The position numbers were made by a program, and so were the translations under genes. From the NCBI GenBank assembly GCA_023389135.1, contig JAEWEX010000505.1, forward strand, positions 1 through 6,504: a stretch of DNA of 6,504 nucleotides, read 5' to 3'. Source of the DNA: Pseudomonadota bacterium. Lineage in GTDB: Bacteria; Pseudomonadota; Alphaproteobacteria; Rhizobiales; Methylopilaceae. Below the pieces are notes generated by a model. That model was not told where the DNA came from. It ran no database searches and saw nothing but the letters and a program-made list of their open reading frames with translations. Positions 1 through 6,381 of the stretch are shown piece after piece. Numbering within the stretch: position 1 is the first letter of the stretch; each line of letters opens with the position of its first letter.

Positions 1-1017
1 GTGGCCGACGACGCCCGCTATGGCGACCTGCGCGATGCGCTGTCCGGAAGCGGCATCGAGGCGGCGGCGGGAGAGGCGGCGGCGGTGGAGGCGGCCTCGG
101 TCCCGGTGGACTGGACCATGGCCGCGATCTCCGGCGCGGCGGGGCTGCCCTCGGCGCTGGCGGCGGTGCGCCGCGGCGGCACGCTGGCGCTCGCCAACAA
201 GGAGTGCCTCGTGTGCGCCGGCGCCGCCTTCCTGCGGGCCGCAGCCGAGGGGGGCGCGACCGTGCTGCCGGTGGACAGCGAGCACAACGCCATCTTCCAG
301 GCGCTGGCGGGCGCCGACATCGGCACGGTCAGCCGCGTCACGCTCACCGCATCCGGCGGGCCGTTCCGCGACTGGCCCGCCGAGCGCATCGCGGCGGCGA
401 GGCCCGAGGACGCGCTGCGCCATCCCACCTGGACCATGGGCGCCAAGATCACCGTCGATTCGGCGAGCCTCATGAACAAGGGGCTGGAGCTGATCGAGGC
501 GAGCCACCTGTTCGGCGTCGGCGCCGACCGGCTCGAGGTTCTGGTGCATCCGCAATCCATCGTCCACGGCCTCGTATCGTTCCGCGACGGCTCGGTGGTG
601 GCGGGGCTGGCGCCCGCGGACATGCGGGTCGCCATCGCCCATTGCCTCGGCCATCCGCTGCGGTTGGACGCCTGCGTCGAGCCGCTGGATCTGGCGCGGA
701 TCGGCATGCTGACATTCGAGGCGCCCGACGAGGCGCGCTTTCCCGCCCTGGGCCTGGCGCGGGCGGCGCTGGCGCGCGGGCGAGGGGCGCCCACCGTGCT
801 CAACGCCGCCAACGAGATCGCGGTCGCGGCGTTCCTGGCCGGCGACCTCAATTTCTCCGGAATTGCGGCGCTAGTGGCCGAAACGCTCGAGGCGATGGAC
901 GGGGGCGGCGACATGGCCGAACCTGAAACCGTCGCCGCGGCGATGGCGCTCGACCGCGAGGCGCGGGCTAGGGCGAGCGAGCGACTGCCGGCGATCCGGC
1001 GCACGACCACCGGATGA
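1..1017 (+). CDS. dxr: 1-deoxy-D-xylulose 5-phosphate reductoisomerase, 5'-truncated by window edge
   Basis: DXR (IspC) converts 1-deoxy-D-xylulose 5-phosphate to 2-C-methyl-D-erythritol 4-phosphate with NADPH and a divalent metal, in the cytoplasm, as the committed MEP-pathway step. The frame is open from base 1 and has 338 visible codons; the family is usually about 390-400 residues. The missing 55-60 residues include the N-terminal GSTGSIG-type NADPH-binding loop, so the GTG at base 1 is an internal valine codon, not a start. Visible hallmarks (window codon numbers) are ANKECL at 65-70, the metal-binding VDSEHN at 91-96 (D92, E94), SGGPF from 118, RHPTW with H141, and SASLMNKGLE at 154-163, whose last Glu is the third metal ligand. 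All catalytic positions known from E. coli DXR are present. NKEC replaces E. coli NKES, which I recall as usual in rhizobial homologues. The region around codons 20-33 is alanine-rich and variable. The gene ends 28 nt before rseP. Confidence 0.97.
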   Translation: MADDARYGDLRDALSGSGIEAAAGEAAAVEAASVPVDWTMAAISGAAGLPSALAAVRRGGTLALANKECLVCAGAAFLRAAAEGGATVLPVDSEHNAIFQALAGADIGTVSRVTLTASGGPFRDWPAERIAAARPEDALRHPTWTMGAKITVDSASLMNKGLELIEASHLFGVGADRLEVLVHPQSIVHGLVSFRDGSVVAGLAPADMRVAIAHCLGHPLRLDACVEPLDLARIGMLTFEAPDEARFPALGLARAALARGRGAPTVLNAANEIAVAAFLAGDLNFSGIAALVAETLEAMDGGGDMAEPETVAAAMALDREARARASERLPAIRRTTTG

Positions 1018-1037
1018 GGGACGCCGCTGCCGCGGCG
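1016..1037 (+). promoter_or_regulatory. Possible rseP ribosome-binding site with hairpin spacer
   Basis: A GAGGGA purine run at 1016-1021 overlaps the dxr stop codon. It is followed directly by a perfect 6-bp inverted repeat, CGCCGC (1022-1027) and GCGGCG (1032-1037), with a TGCC loop. There is no good Shine-Dalgarno within 12 nt of the rseP ATG at 1046. If the hairpin folds, GAGGGA would lie 8 nt from that ATG once the stem is discounted. The repeat is visible in the sequence; its role is inference, and such repeats arise often by chance in DNA this GC-rich. Confidence 0.3.
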
Positions 1038-1045
1038 ATGACGCG

Positions 1046-2188
1046 ATGAGCCTGTTCGACCAGTTGACTCAGTTCTCGGGCTCGGCGGCGGGCATCATCC
1101 TGCCGTTCCTGATCGTGCTGACGATCGTCGTGTTCTTCCACGAGCTCGGCCACTTCCTCGTGGCGCGCTGGTGCGGCGTGAAGGTGCTGACCTTCTCCGT
1201 CGGGTTCGGGCCGGAGCTGTTCGGCTTCAACGACCGCCACGGCACGCGCTGGCGCTTCGCCGCAGTGCCGCTCGGCGGCTATGTGCGCTTCCTGGGCGAC
1301 GACAACGCGGCCAGCATGCCGCGGGCCGGCGCGGAGCGGCCGCACCCCCCGGGACGCGACGAATCGTTCGCGTGCGCGCCGGTCTCGCGCCGCTCGGCCA
1401 TCGTGGCCGCCGGGCCGATCGCCAACTTCATCCTCGCCGTGGTCATATTCGCCGCGGTGTTCATGACGTTCGGGCGGGCGCTCACCGACGCGCGGATCGA
1501 TTCGGTGGAGCCGGGGAGCCCCGCGGCGGTGGCGGGCCTCGCGCCCGGCGACGTCATCCTCGCCATCGACGGCCGCGCCATCGAGAGCTTCTCGGAGATG
1601 CAGCGCATCGTGTCCGGCGCCTCGGGCCGGGCGCTGCCGATCACGGTGGATCGTGGCGGCGAGACCGTCGAGCTGGTGGCGACGCCCGAGCGGCGCGAGA
1701 TCGACGACGGCTTCGGCAACAAGCTCGGCATCGGCGTGCTGGGGATCCGCCGCGACATGGGCGAGGGCGACGTGGTGCGCGAGCGCGCCGTGCCGGTGGA
1801 GGCGGTGGGCCTCGGCGTCCAGGAGACCTGGTTCGTGGCGACCCGGACGCTGGACTACGTCGCCGGCATCTTCGTCGGCCGCGAATCCGCCGACCAGCTC
1901 TCCGGTCCGATCCGAATCGCGCAGGTCTCCGGCCGCGCCGCCGAGCTCGGCGTGATCCCCCTGCTGCAGCTGACAGCCGTGCTGTCGGTGTCCATCGGGC
2001 TGCTCAACCTGTTCCCGATTCCCCTGCTCGATGGCGGCCATCTGGTGTTCTACGCCTACGAGGCGCTGCGCGGCCGGCCCATGAGCGAGAGGGCGCAGGA
2101 GGTGGGCCTGAGGATCGGGCTTGCCATCGTGCTGATGTTGATGATCGTGGCGACGTGGAACGACATCAGGGCCCTGACGGCGCTGTGA
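1046..2188 (+). CDS. rseP: RIP metalloprotease RseP, site-2 protease family, single PDZ domain
   Basis: This is an inner-membrane zinc protease that performs regulated intramembrane proteolysis. In E. coli it cleaves the anti-sigma factor RseA and clears signal peptides; in Caulobacter the homologue MmpA acts on PodJ. The substrate here is unknown. The protein is 380 residues. TM1 (about 17-40) carries the zinc motif HELGH at 32-36. TM2 (about 118-140) begins with the conserved SAIVAAGPIANF. One PDZ domain spans about 148-220. TM3 (about 302-324) runs into NLFPIPLLDGG at 321-331, whose D329 is the third zinc ligand. TM4 is about 354-371. E. coli RseP has about 450 residues and two PDZ domains; the short single-PDZ form is usual in alphaproteobacteria. 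The ATG at 1046 gives the expected short N-terminus before TM1. It lies 28 nt after dxr, consistent with one transcript. The loop before TM2 (FACAPVSRR) departs from the more usual F..KPVW pattern, but no catalytic residue is affected. Confidence 0.97.
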   Translation: MSLFDQLTQFSGSAAGIILPFLIVLTIVVFFHELGHFLVARWCGVKVLTFSVGFGPELFGFNDRHGTRWRFAAVPLGGYVRFLGDDNAASMPRAGAERPHPPGRDESFACAPVSRRSAIVAAGPIANFILAVVIFAAVFMTFGRALTDARIDSVEPGSPAAVAGLAPGDVILAIDGRAIESFSEMQRIVSGASGRALPITVDRGGETVELVATPERREIDDGFGNKLGIGVLGIRRDMGEGDVVRERAVPVEAVGLGVQETWFVATRTLDYVAGIFVGRESADQLSGPIRIAQVSGRAAELGVIPLLQLTAVLSVSIGLLNLFPIPLLDGGHLVFYAYEALRGRPMSERAQEVGLRIGLAIVLMLMIVATWNDIRALTAL

Positions 2189-2204
2189 GTTGCGCCTTAG
2201 TCAC

Positions 2205-2227
2205 GGCCCGGAAAATTTAGTCGGGCC
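2205..2227 (+). other. Weak inverted repeat after rseP
   Basis: GGCCCG (2205-2210) and CGGGCC (2222-2227) form a perfect 6-bp stem around an 11-nt A/T-rich loop, 17 nt after the rseP stop codon. No U-rich tail follows, so it does not qualify as an intrinsic terminator. It could be a 3'-end stabilising hairpin or chance. Confidence 0.3.
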
Positions 2228-2242
2228 CCCGGGAGTTGTGGT

Positions 2243-2270
2243 TTGCACCGCGGGGGAAACGGGCTAGAAG
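2243..2270 (+). promoter_or_regulatory. Possible sigma-70-type promoter for bamA
   Basis: TTGCAC (2243-2248) and TAGAAG (2265-2270) are separated by 16 nt. The first matches TTGACA at four of six positions, and the second resembles alphaproteobacterial -10 boxes only loosely. Transcription would begin near 2277, giving a leader of about 70 nt before the bamA ATG. The position in the only large gap favours a bamA promoter, but the boxes are weak and no transcript evidence is available. Confidence 0.33.
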
Positions 2271-2332
2271 CGACATGCGGTATCCGGTGCGCCGGGCGGG
2301 GGTCTTCCCGTGCGTGACTGGACGACGGAAAG

Positions 2333-2338
2333 AAGGGG
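2333..2338 (+). promoter_or_regulatory. bamA ribosome-binding site, in a small hairpin
   Basis: AAGGGG lies 10 nt before the ATG at 2349 and decides that start over the in-frame GTG at 2310, which has no comparable Shine-Dalgarno. The four G residues (2335-2338) can pair with CCCC at 2344-2347 across a 5-nt loop, so the site may be partly masked in the mRNA. The 4-bp stem is too short to be sure of. Confidence 0.6.
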
Positions 2339-2348
2339 CGGAACCCCA

Positions 2349-4787
2349 ATGATCAATGTGTTGAGTGCTTTCGGTAAGTTCTGCCTCACGGCGGCGATCG
2401 GCGCTTTCCTGCTGATGGCCGGACCGGTCGCGGCCCCGGGCCAGGCCGGCGCGCAGGCCCAGTCGGCGAGTTCCATCGTCGTGCAGGGCAACCGGCGCAT
2501 CGAGGCGGACACGATCCGCGGCTACTTCCAGCCCGGCCCCAACGGCCGCCTGGACGCCTATGCGATCGACCAGGGCCAGACCAGCCTGTTCGCCACCGGC
2601 CTGTTCGAGGACGTCGATATCAGCCGCCAGGGCGGCCGCATCGTCGTCACCGTGGTGGAGAACCCGGTGATCAACCGCGTCGCCTTCGAGGGCAACAGCA
2701 AGCTCAAGGATCCCGTCCTCGCCAACGAGGTCCAGTCCAAGCCGCGCGGCCCCTTCAACCGCGGCACCGTGCAGGCCGACGTGCAGCGCATCATCGAGAT
2801 CTACAGCCGCACCGGCCGTCTCGACGCGACCGTCGAGCCCAAGATCATCCCGCTGGACAACGGCCGCGTCGACCTCGTCTTCGAGATCACCGAGGGCACC
2901 AAGACCAAGATCGCCCGCATCGTCTTCGTCGGCAACGACGCCTATTCCGACGGCCGCCTGCGCGACGAGATGACCACGTCGCAGTCCAACTGGCTGTCCT
3001 GGCTCAAGTCGTCCGACGTCTACGACCCGGACCGGCTCAACGCCGACCTGGAGCTGCTGCGCCGGTTCTACATGAACAAGGGCTATGCGGACTTCCGCGT
3101 GGTGTCGGCCGTGGCCGACCTCGACCGCCAGCGCAACGCCTTCTTCATCACCATCACGGTGGAGGAGGGTGGCCAGTACACGTTCGGCGAGGTGGACATC
3201 GAGTCCAACATCGTGGACGTCGACCCTGCCATGCTGCGCGGCTACATGCGCAATTCCCCCGGCGACACCTACAACGCCGAGGACGTGGACAAGACCGTCG
3301 AGGAGCTTTCGGTCGAGCTCGCCTCCCGCGGCTACGCCTTCGCCCGGGTCCGTCCCCGCGGCTCGCGCGACTACGACACCCGCACCATCTCCGTGATCTA
3401 CGTGATCGAGGAGGGCCCGCGGGTCTATGTCGAGCGCATCAACGTCCGCGGCAACACCCGCACCCGCGACTACGTCATCCGCCGCGAGTTCGACATCGCC
3501 GAGGGCGACGCCTACAACCACGCCCTGATCAACCGCGCCGAGCGCCGGCTGAACAATCTCGGCTACTTCAAGACCGTCCGCATCTCCTCCGAGCCCGGCT
3601 CCGCGCCGGACCGGCTGATCGTGAACGTGGATGTCGAGGATCAGGCGACCGGCGAGTTCTCGGTGGCCGGCGGCTTCTCCACGGCGGAAGGCTTCATCGC
3701 CGAGGTCGGCATCCAGGAGCGCAACTTCCTGGGCCGCGGCCAGTACCTCAAGCTCGCCGGCACCTATGGCGAGCGCTCGCGCGGCGTCAGCGTCGGCTTC
3801 ACCGAGCCTTACTTCCTTGGCCGCCGCATCTCGGCCGGCATCGACGCCTTCTGGCGCTATGCCGACAACTCGACCACGCTGGTCTACGAGGTGGAGACCA
3901 TCGGCGGCGGCCTGCGGCTCGGCCTGCCCATCACCGAGAACTTCCGCGTCGGTCTGAACTACCAGATCTACCAGCGTGAGATCCTGCTCGACGACGAGCT
4001 GACGGACGGCTGCCGCATCACCAGCTCGACCGGAACGCTTCCGGATGGCTGCACCGGCTTTGGCTACACCGAGCCTTATCCGAGGAACCTCGAGGCGTCC
4101 TTCGCGCTCAAGCAGGCCGAAGGCACCACCATCACCTCGCTGGTCGGCTACTCGCTGGTCTATAACTCGCTGGACAACGTGAACTCGCCCAGCAGCGGCA
4201 TCTACGCCAACTTCTCGCAGGACTTCGCGGGAGTCGGCGGCGACGTGCAGTTCGTCCGCACCACCTTCGACGGCCGCTACTATCGCGAGCTGATGTCGGA
4301 CATCACCGGCATCGCCCGCATCCAGGCCGGCAATGTGTTCGGCTGGGGCGACGATCCGCTGCGCTCGACGGACCACTTCACCAAGGGTCCCGATCTCGTC
4401 CGCGGCTTCGCCACCGCCGGCATCGGCCCGCGCGACATCTTCAGCAGCCGCGAGGACGCGGTGGGCGGCACCACCTATGTGGGCGGCAGCCTGGAGGCGC
4501 AGTTCCCGATCTTCGGGCTGCCCAAGGAGCTCGGCCTGCGCGGCGCGGTGTTCGCGGATGCCGGCACGCTGTTCAACTACGAGGGGCCGTACCCGACCGA
4601 CTTCGGTGCGATTGACAACGATGAATTCATCGTCGACGACGACGCCACGATCCGCTCCTCGGTCGGCGCCTCGCTGCTGTGGAAGTCGCCGCTCGGCCCG
4701 ATCCGCTTCGACTACGCCTTCGTCCTGAGCGAGGGCAAGTACGACGAGACCCAGGCGTTCCGCTTCTCCGGCGGCGGACGGTTCTGA
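2349..4787 (+). CDS. bamA: Outer membrane protein assembly factor BamA (Omp85/YaeT)
   Basis: BamA is the essential core of the BAM complex, which folds and inserts beta-barrel proteins into the outer membrane. From ATG 2349 the protein has 812 residues, close to E. coli BamA at 810. Residues 1-37 look like a Sec signal peptide: K10, a hydrophobic core from about 11 to 29, and AGA/AQA cleavage options at 33-37, with no lipobox. Five POTRA domains follow at about 42-105, 106-183, 184-274, 275-356 and 357-431, several starting with the repeated F/V-x-GN turn. The 16-strand barrel covers about 435-812. Barrel hallmarks are VRGF at 684-687 (the conserved loop-6 motif), [18 protein letters not shown], and a C-terminal phenylalanine in the insertion signal. 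The only cysteines in the mature chain are C555 and C568, in a predicted extracellular loop. An upstream in-frame GTG at 2310 would add 13 charged residues and is less likely. The gene sits between rseP and lpxD as in most proteobacteria, but no skp follows. Confidence 0.98.
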   Translation: MINVLSAFGKFCLTAAIGAFLLMAGPVAAPGQAGAQAQSASSIVVQGNRRIEADTIRGYFQPGPNGRLDAYAIDQGQTSLFATGLFEDVDISRQGGRIVVTVVENPVINRVAFEGNSKLKDPVLANEVQSKPRGPFNRGTVQADVQRIIEIYSRTGRLDATVEPKIIPLDNGRVDLVFEITEGTKTKIARIVFVGNDAYSDGRLRDEMTTSQSNWLSWLKSSDVYDPDRLNADLELLRRFYMNKGYADFRVVSAVADLDRQRNAFFITITVEEGGQYTFGEVDIESNIVDVDPAMLRGYMRNSPGDTYNAEDVDKTVEELSVELASRGYAFARVRPRGSRDYDTRTISVIYVIEEGPRVYVERINVRGNTRTRDYVIRREFDIAEGDAYNHALINRAERRLNNLGYFKTVRISSEPGSAPDRLIVNVDVEDQATGEFSVAGGFSTAEGFIAEVGIQERNFLGRGQYLKLAGTYGERSRGVSVGFTEPYFLGRRISAGIDAFWRYADNSTTLVYEVETIGGGLRLGLPITENFRVGLNYQIYQREILLDDELTDGCRITSSTGTLPDGCTGFGYTEPYPRNLEASFALKQAEGTTITSLVGYSLVYNSLDNVNSPSSGIYANFSQDFAGVGGDVQFVRTTFDGRYYRELMSDITGIARIQAGNVFGWGDDPLRSTDHFTKGPDLVRGFATAGIGPRDIFSSREDAVGGTTYVGGSLEAQFPIFGLPKELGLRGAVFADAGTLFNYEGPYPTDFGAIDNDEFIVDDDATIRSSVGASLLWKSPLGPIRFDYAFVLSEGKYDETQAFRFSGGGRF

Positions 4788-4794
4788 TCCCGCA

Positions 4795-4823
4795 GCGCGC
4801 GGCGGGCCAGCCCTGCCGCGCGC
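4795..4823 (+). other. Strong GC hairpin between bamA and lpxD
   Basis: GCGCGCGGC (4795-4803) is perfectly complementary to GCCGCGCGC (4815-4823). Inside, a G-T(U) pair and two G-C pairs extend the stem to 12 bp around a 5-nt loop (4807-4811). It begins 7 nt after the bamA stop. No T-tract follows, so it is not a classical terminator; it may protect the 3' end of the bamA message or attenuate read-through into lpxD. The structure is clear in the sequence; its function is inferred. Confidence 0.55.
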
Positions 4824-4836
4824 CGAAAAGTTCGGC
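4822..4836 (+). promoter_or_regulatory. Inverted repeat directly abutting the lpxD start codon
   Basis: GCCGAA (4822-4827), loop AAG, then TTCGGC (4831-4836) form a perfect 6-bp stem that ends at the base before the lpxD ATG (4837). The only purine-rich candidate ribosome-binding site, GAAAAG (4825-4830), lies inside it. It shares two bases with the larger hairpin at 4795-4823, so at full length the two compete. It could modulate lpxD translation; this is inference. Confidence 0.45.
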
Positions 4837-5904
4837 ATGAGCGATCCGACCTTCTTCGACACGCCCGGCGCGCTCGCGCTGGGCGATGTCGTTTCACTGA
4901 CCGGCGCGGAACTGCGCGGCGATCCCGCGCGCACGGTCTGCGGCATCGGCCCCATCGACCAGGCGGGGCCCGACGACATCACCTTCCTCGACAATCCGGC
5001 TTATGCGGTCCACCTCGCCACCACGCGGGCGGGCGCGTGCATCGTGGCGCCGAAATTCGTAGCCCGCGCGCCGGAGCACCTGCCTCTGCTGGTTTCCCCG
5101 CAGCCTTACCGGGCGTTCGCGCAGGTCTCCGCCAGGCTGTTTCCCGCCGCCATGCGGCCACAGCCGTTGTTCGGCGCGGAGGGCGTCGCGCCCGGCGCCT
5201 TCGTGCATCCGCAGGCGCGGCTGGAGCATGGCGTGACGGTCGATCCCGGGGTCACGGTCGGCCCCGGCGCCGAGATCGGGCGCGGCACGGTGCTGTGCGC
5301 GGGCGCGGCCATCGGGCCCGGCGTCCGCATCGGCCGCGACTGCGCGGTGGGGCCCGGCGCGTCGCTGGTGCATACGCTCCTGGGCAATCGCGTGATCGTC
5401 CATGGCGGCGTCCGGCTCGGCCAGGACGGTTTTGGCTTCGCCATGGGCGCCGGCGGCCATCTCAAGGTGCCGCAGGTCGGGCGGGTCATTATCCAGGACG
5501 ACGTCGAGATCGGCGCCGGCGCCTGCATCGACCGCGGCGCCAACCGCGACACCATCGTCGGCGAGGGCACCAAGATCGACAATCTGGTCCAGATCGGCCA
5601 CAACGTCGTGGTCGGCCGGCACTGCGTGATCGTGGCCCAGACCGGCATTTCCGGCAGCGTGACGCTGGAGGACTTCGTGGTGATCGGCGGCCAGGTCGGC
5701 ATCGTCGGGCATGTGCGCATCGGCATGGGCGCGCAGATCGCAGGCTCGTCCAACGTGCGCGAGGACGTGCCGGCCGGCGCCCGCTGGGGCGGCACGCCGG
5801 CCAGGCCGATCCGCGAATGGTTCCGCGAGATCACGGCGCTGAAGCGGCTGGCCGCGCGCGGCGGCCAGGGCGCTGGCGCCAGGGGCGAGACAGGGGACGC
5901 ATGA
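4837..5904 (+). CDS. lpxD: UDP-3-O-acylglucosamine N-acyltransferase LpxD
   Basis: LpxD transfers an (R)-3-hydroxyacyl chain from ACP to the 2-amino group of UDP-3-O-acyl-glucosamine, the third step of lipid A synthesis, in the cytoplasm. The protein is 355 residues, a normal length. An N-terminal uridine-binding domain covers about 1-115. A left-handed beta-helix of hexapeptide repeats runs from about 117 to 325, with many [I/V]GxG-type turns. A C-terminal helical tail contains [14 protein letters not shown]. The catalytic histidine is H255 in VQIGHNV, equivalent to E. coli H239, and H292 in VGHVRIG matches the second conserved histidine. [20 protein letters not shown] is a family signature. 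The MSDPTFF start is typical of alphaproteobacterial LpxD and supports the ATG at 4837, although the ribosome-binding site is poor. The gene overlaps fabZ by ATGA. Confidence 0.97.
   Translation: MSDPTFFDTPGALALGDVVSLTGAELRGDPARTVCGIGPIDQAGPDDITFLDNPAYAVHLATTRAGACIVAPKFVARAPEHLPLLVSPQPYRAFAQVSARLFPAAMRPQPLFGAEGVAPGAFVHPQARLEHGVTVDPGVTVGPGAEIGRGTVLCAGAAIGPGVRIGRDCAVGPGASLVHTLLGNRVIVHGGVRLGQDGFGFAMGAGGHLKVPQVGRVIIQDDVEIGAGACIDRGANRDTIVGEGTKIDNLVQIGHNVVVGRHCVIVAQTGISGSVTLEDFVVIGGQVGIVGHVRIGMGAQIAGSSNVREDVPAGARWGGTPARPIREWFREITALKRLAARGGQGAGARGETGDA
5892..5897 (+). promoter_or_regulatory. fabZ ribosome-binding site inside the lpxD 3' end
   Basis: AGGGGA lies within the last codons of lpxD. It is 3 nt before the ATG at 5901 and 6 nt before the second in-frame ATG at 5904. 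The spacing slightly favours initiation at 5904, which would remove one methionine from the protein. Confidence 0.5.
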
Positions 5905-6377
5905 TGAACGATGCCGGCGAGGCCGCGACGCAGACGCTGCAGGCGGCCGACATCCAGAAGATCCTGGAATACCTGCCCCATCGCTATCCGTTCCTGATGG
6001 TCGACCGCATCGTCGAGATGAACGGCGACGTGTCCTGCATCGGCATCAAGAACGTGACCATGAACGAGCCGCAGTTCATGGGCCATTTCCCGGGCTCGCC
6101 GGTGTTTCCGGGAGTGCTTCTGATCGAGGGGATGGCGCAGACGGCGGGGGCGCTGTGCGTCTCCGCGCGGCCCTCCAAGTCGGAGCTCAAGCTGGTCTAC
6201 TTCATGACCATCGACAAGGCGAAGTTCAGGAAGCCCGTGATCCCCGGCGACACGGTGGAGTACCACATGAGCCAGCAGCGCAAGCGCCGCAACATGTGGT
6301 GGTTCCGCGGCGAGGCAAAGGTCGGCGGCGAGCTCGTCGCCGAGGCCGAGGTGTCGGCCATGCTGGTTGATCGTTGA
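5901..6377 (+). CDS. fabZ: 3-hydroxyacyl-[acyl-carrier-protein] dehydratase FabZ
   Basis: FabZ dehydrates (R)-3-hydroxyacyl-ACP to trans-2-enoyl-ACP in type II fatty-acid elongation, in the cytoplasm. It draws on the same substrates that LpxA and LpxD use for lipid A, which explains the linkage. The protein is 158 residues with a single hot-dog fold. Motifs in order are [13 protein letters not shown] near residues 19-31, then [20 protein letters not shown] with catalytic H62 and E76. Their 14-residue separation matches His49/Glu63 of the Pseudomonas enzyme. The later FRKPVIPGD is also family-typical. The upstream sequence in this frame is open far into lpxD, but only 5901 or 5904 gives the expected N-terminus. 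The start overlaps the lpxD stop (ATGA), which indicates translational coupling. The 158-residue length is slightly above E. coli FabZ because of a short polar N-terminal extension. Confidence 0.97.
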   Translation: MMNDAGEAATQTLQAADIQKILEYLPHRYPFLMVDRIVEMNGDVSCIGIKNVTMNEPQFMGHFPGSPVFPGVLLIEGMAQTAGALCVSARPSKSELKLVYFMTIDKAKFRKPVIPGDTVEYHMSQQRKRRNMWWFRGEAKVGGELVAEAEVSAMLVDR

Positions 6378-6381
6378 GCGC

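Larger units (their letters stand above)
2189..2348 (+). other. rseP-bamA intergenic region (bamA leader)
   Basis: This is the largest gap in the window, 160 nt. I see no gene in it. The bamA reading frame stays open upstream to a GTG at 2310, but the ATG at 2349 is preferred because it has a proper Shine-Dalgarno and begins a typical signal peptide. The gap contains a weak inverted repeat (2205-2227), a possible promoter (2243-2270) and several short GC-rich inverted repeats close to the bamA start. The first part has a short AT-rich stretch (2211-2220) that stands out from its GC-rich surroundings. No T-tract follows any hairpin, so there is no convincing Rho-independent terminator. Confidence 0.6.

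Noticed and set aside
1..3. GTG at base 1 as a genuine dxr start
   Set aside because: The NADPH-binding N-terminus of DXR is absent and homology is already mid-domain here, so the gene begins upstream of the window.
18..1010. Long - strand open frame opposite dxr
   Set aside because: Ser/Ala/Arg-rich translation with no motif, lying wholly opposite the well-supported dxr frame.
968..2041. Long - strand open frame opposite rseP
   Set aside because: It is antisense to a clear rseP with intact motifs; its composition is His/Arg/Ala-rich with no domain, as expected for a shadow frame.
2205..2227. Rho-independent terminator after rseP
   Set aside because: The stem is only 6 bp with an 11-nt loop and no U-tract follows; kept only as a weak inverted repeat.
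2310..2348. GTG at 2310 as the bamA start
   Set aside because: It would put 13 charged or polar residues before a normal signal peptide and lacks a good Shine-Dalgarno. The ATG at 2349 has AAGGGG 10 nt upstream.
2217..4994. A 925-codon open frame on the - strand opposite bamA
   Set aside because: Its codons are exact reverse complements of the bamA codons (same register), so a stop would need a TTA, CTA or TCA codon in bamA. Those are rare in GC-rich genes. The translation is Ala/Val/Asp/Gly-biased with no recognisable domain, and bamA is certain.
5851..5882. Palindromes GCCGCGCGCGGC (5851-5862) and CTGGCGCCAG (5873-5882) near the end of lpxD
   Set aside because: They lie within codons of a GC-rich coding tail, without a T-tract or other signal; chance is sufficient explanation.
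5037..5900. Upstream extension of the fabZ frame through lpxD (possible fusion or longer FabZ)
   Set aside because: The extension is Arg/Gly/Pro-rich out-of-frame translation of lpxD. FabZ homology starts only after 5901, where a ribosome-binding site and ATG occur.
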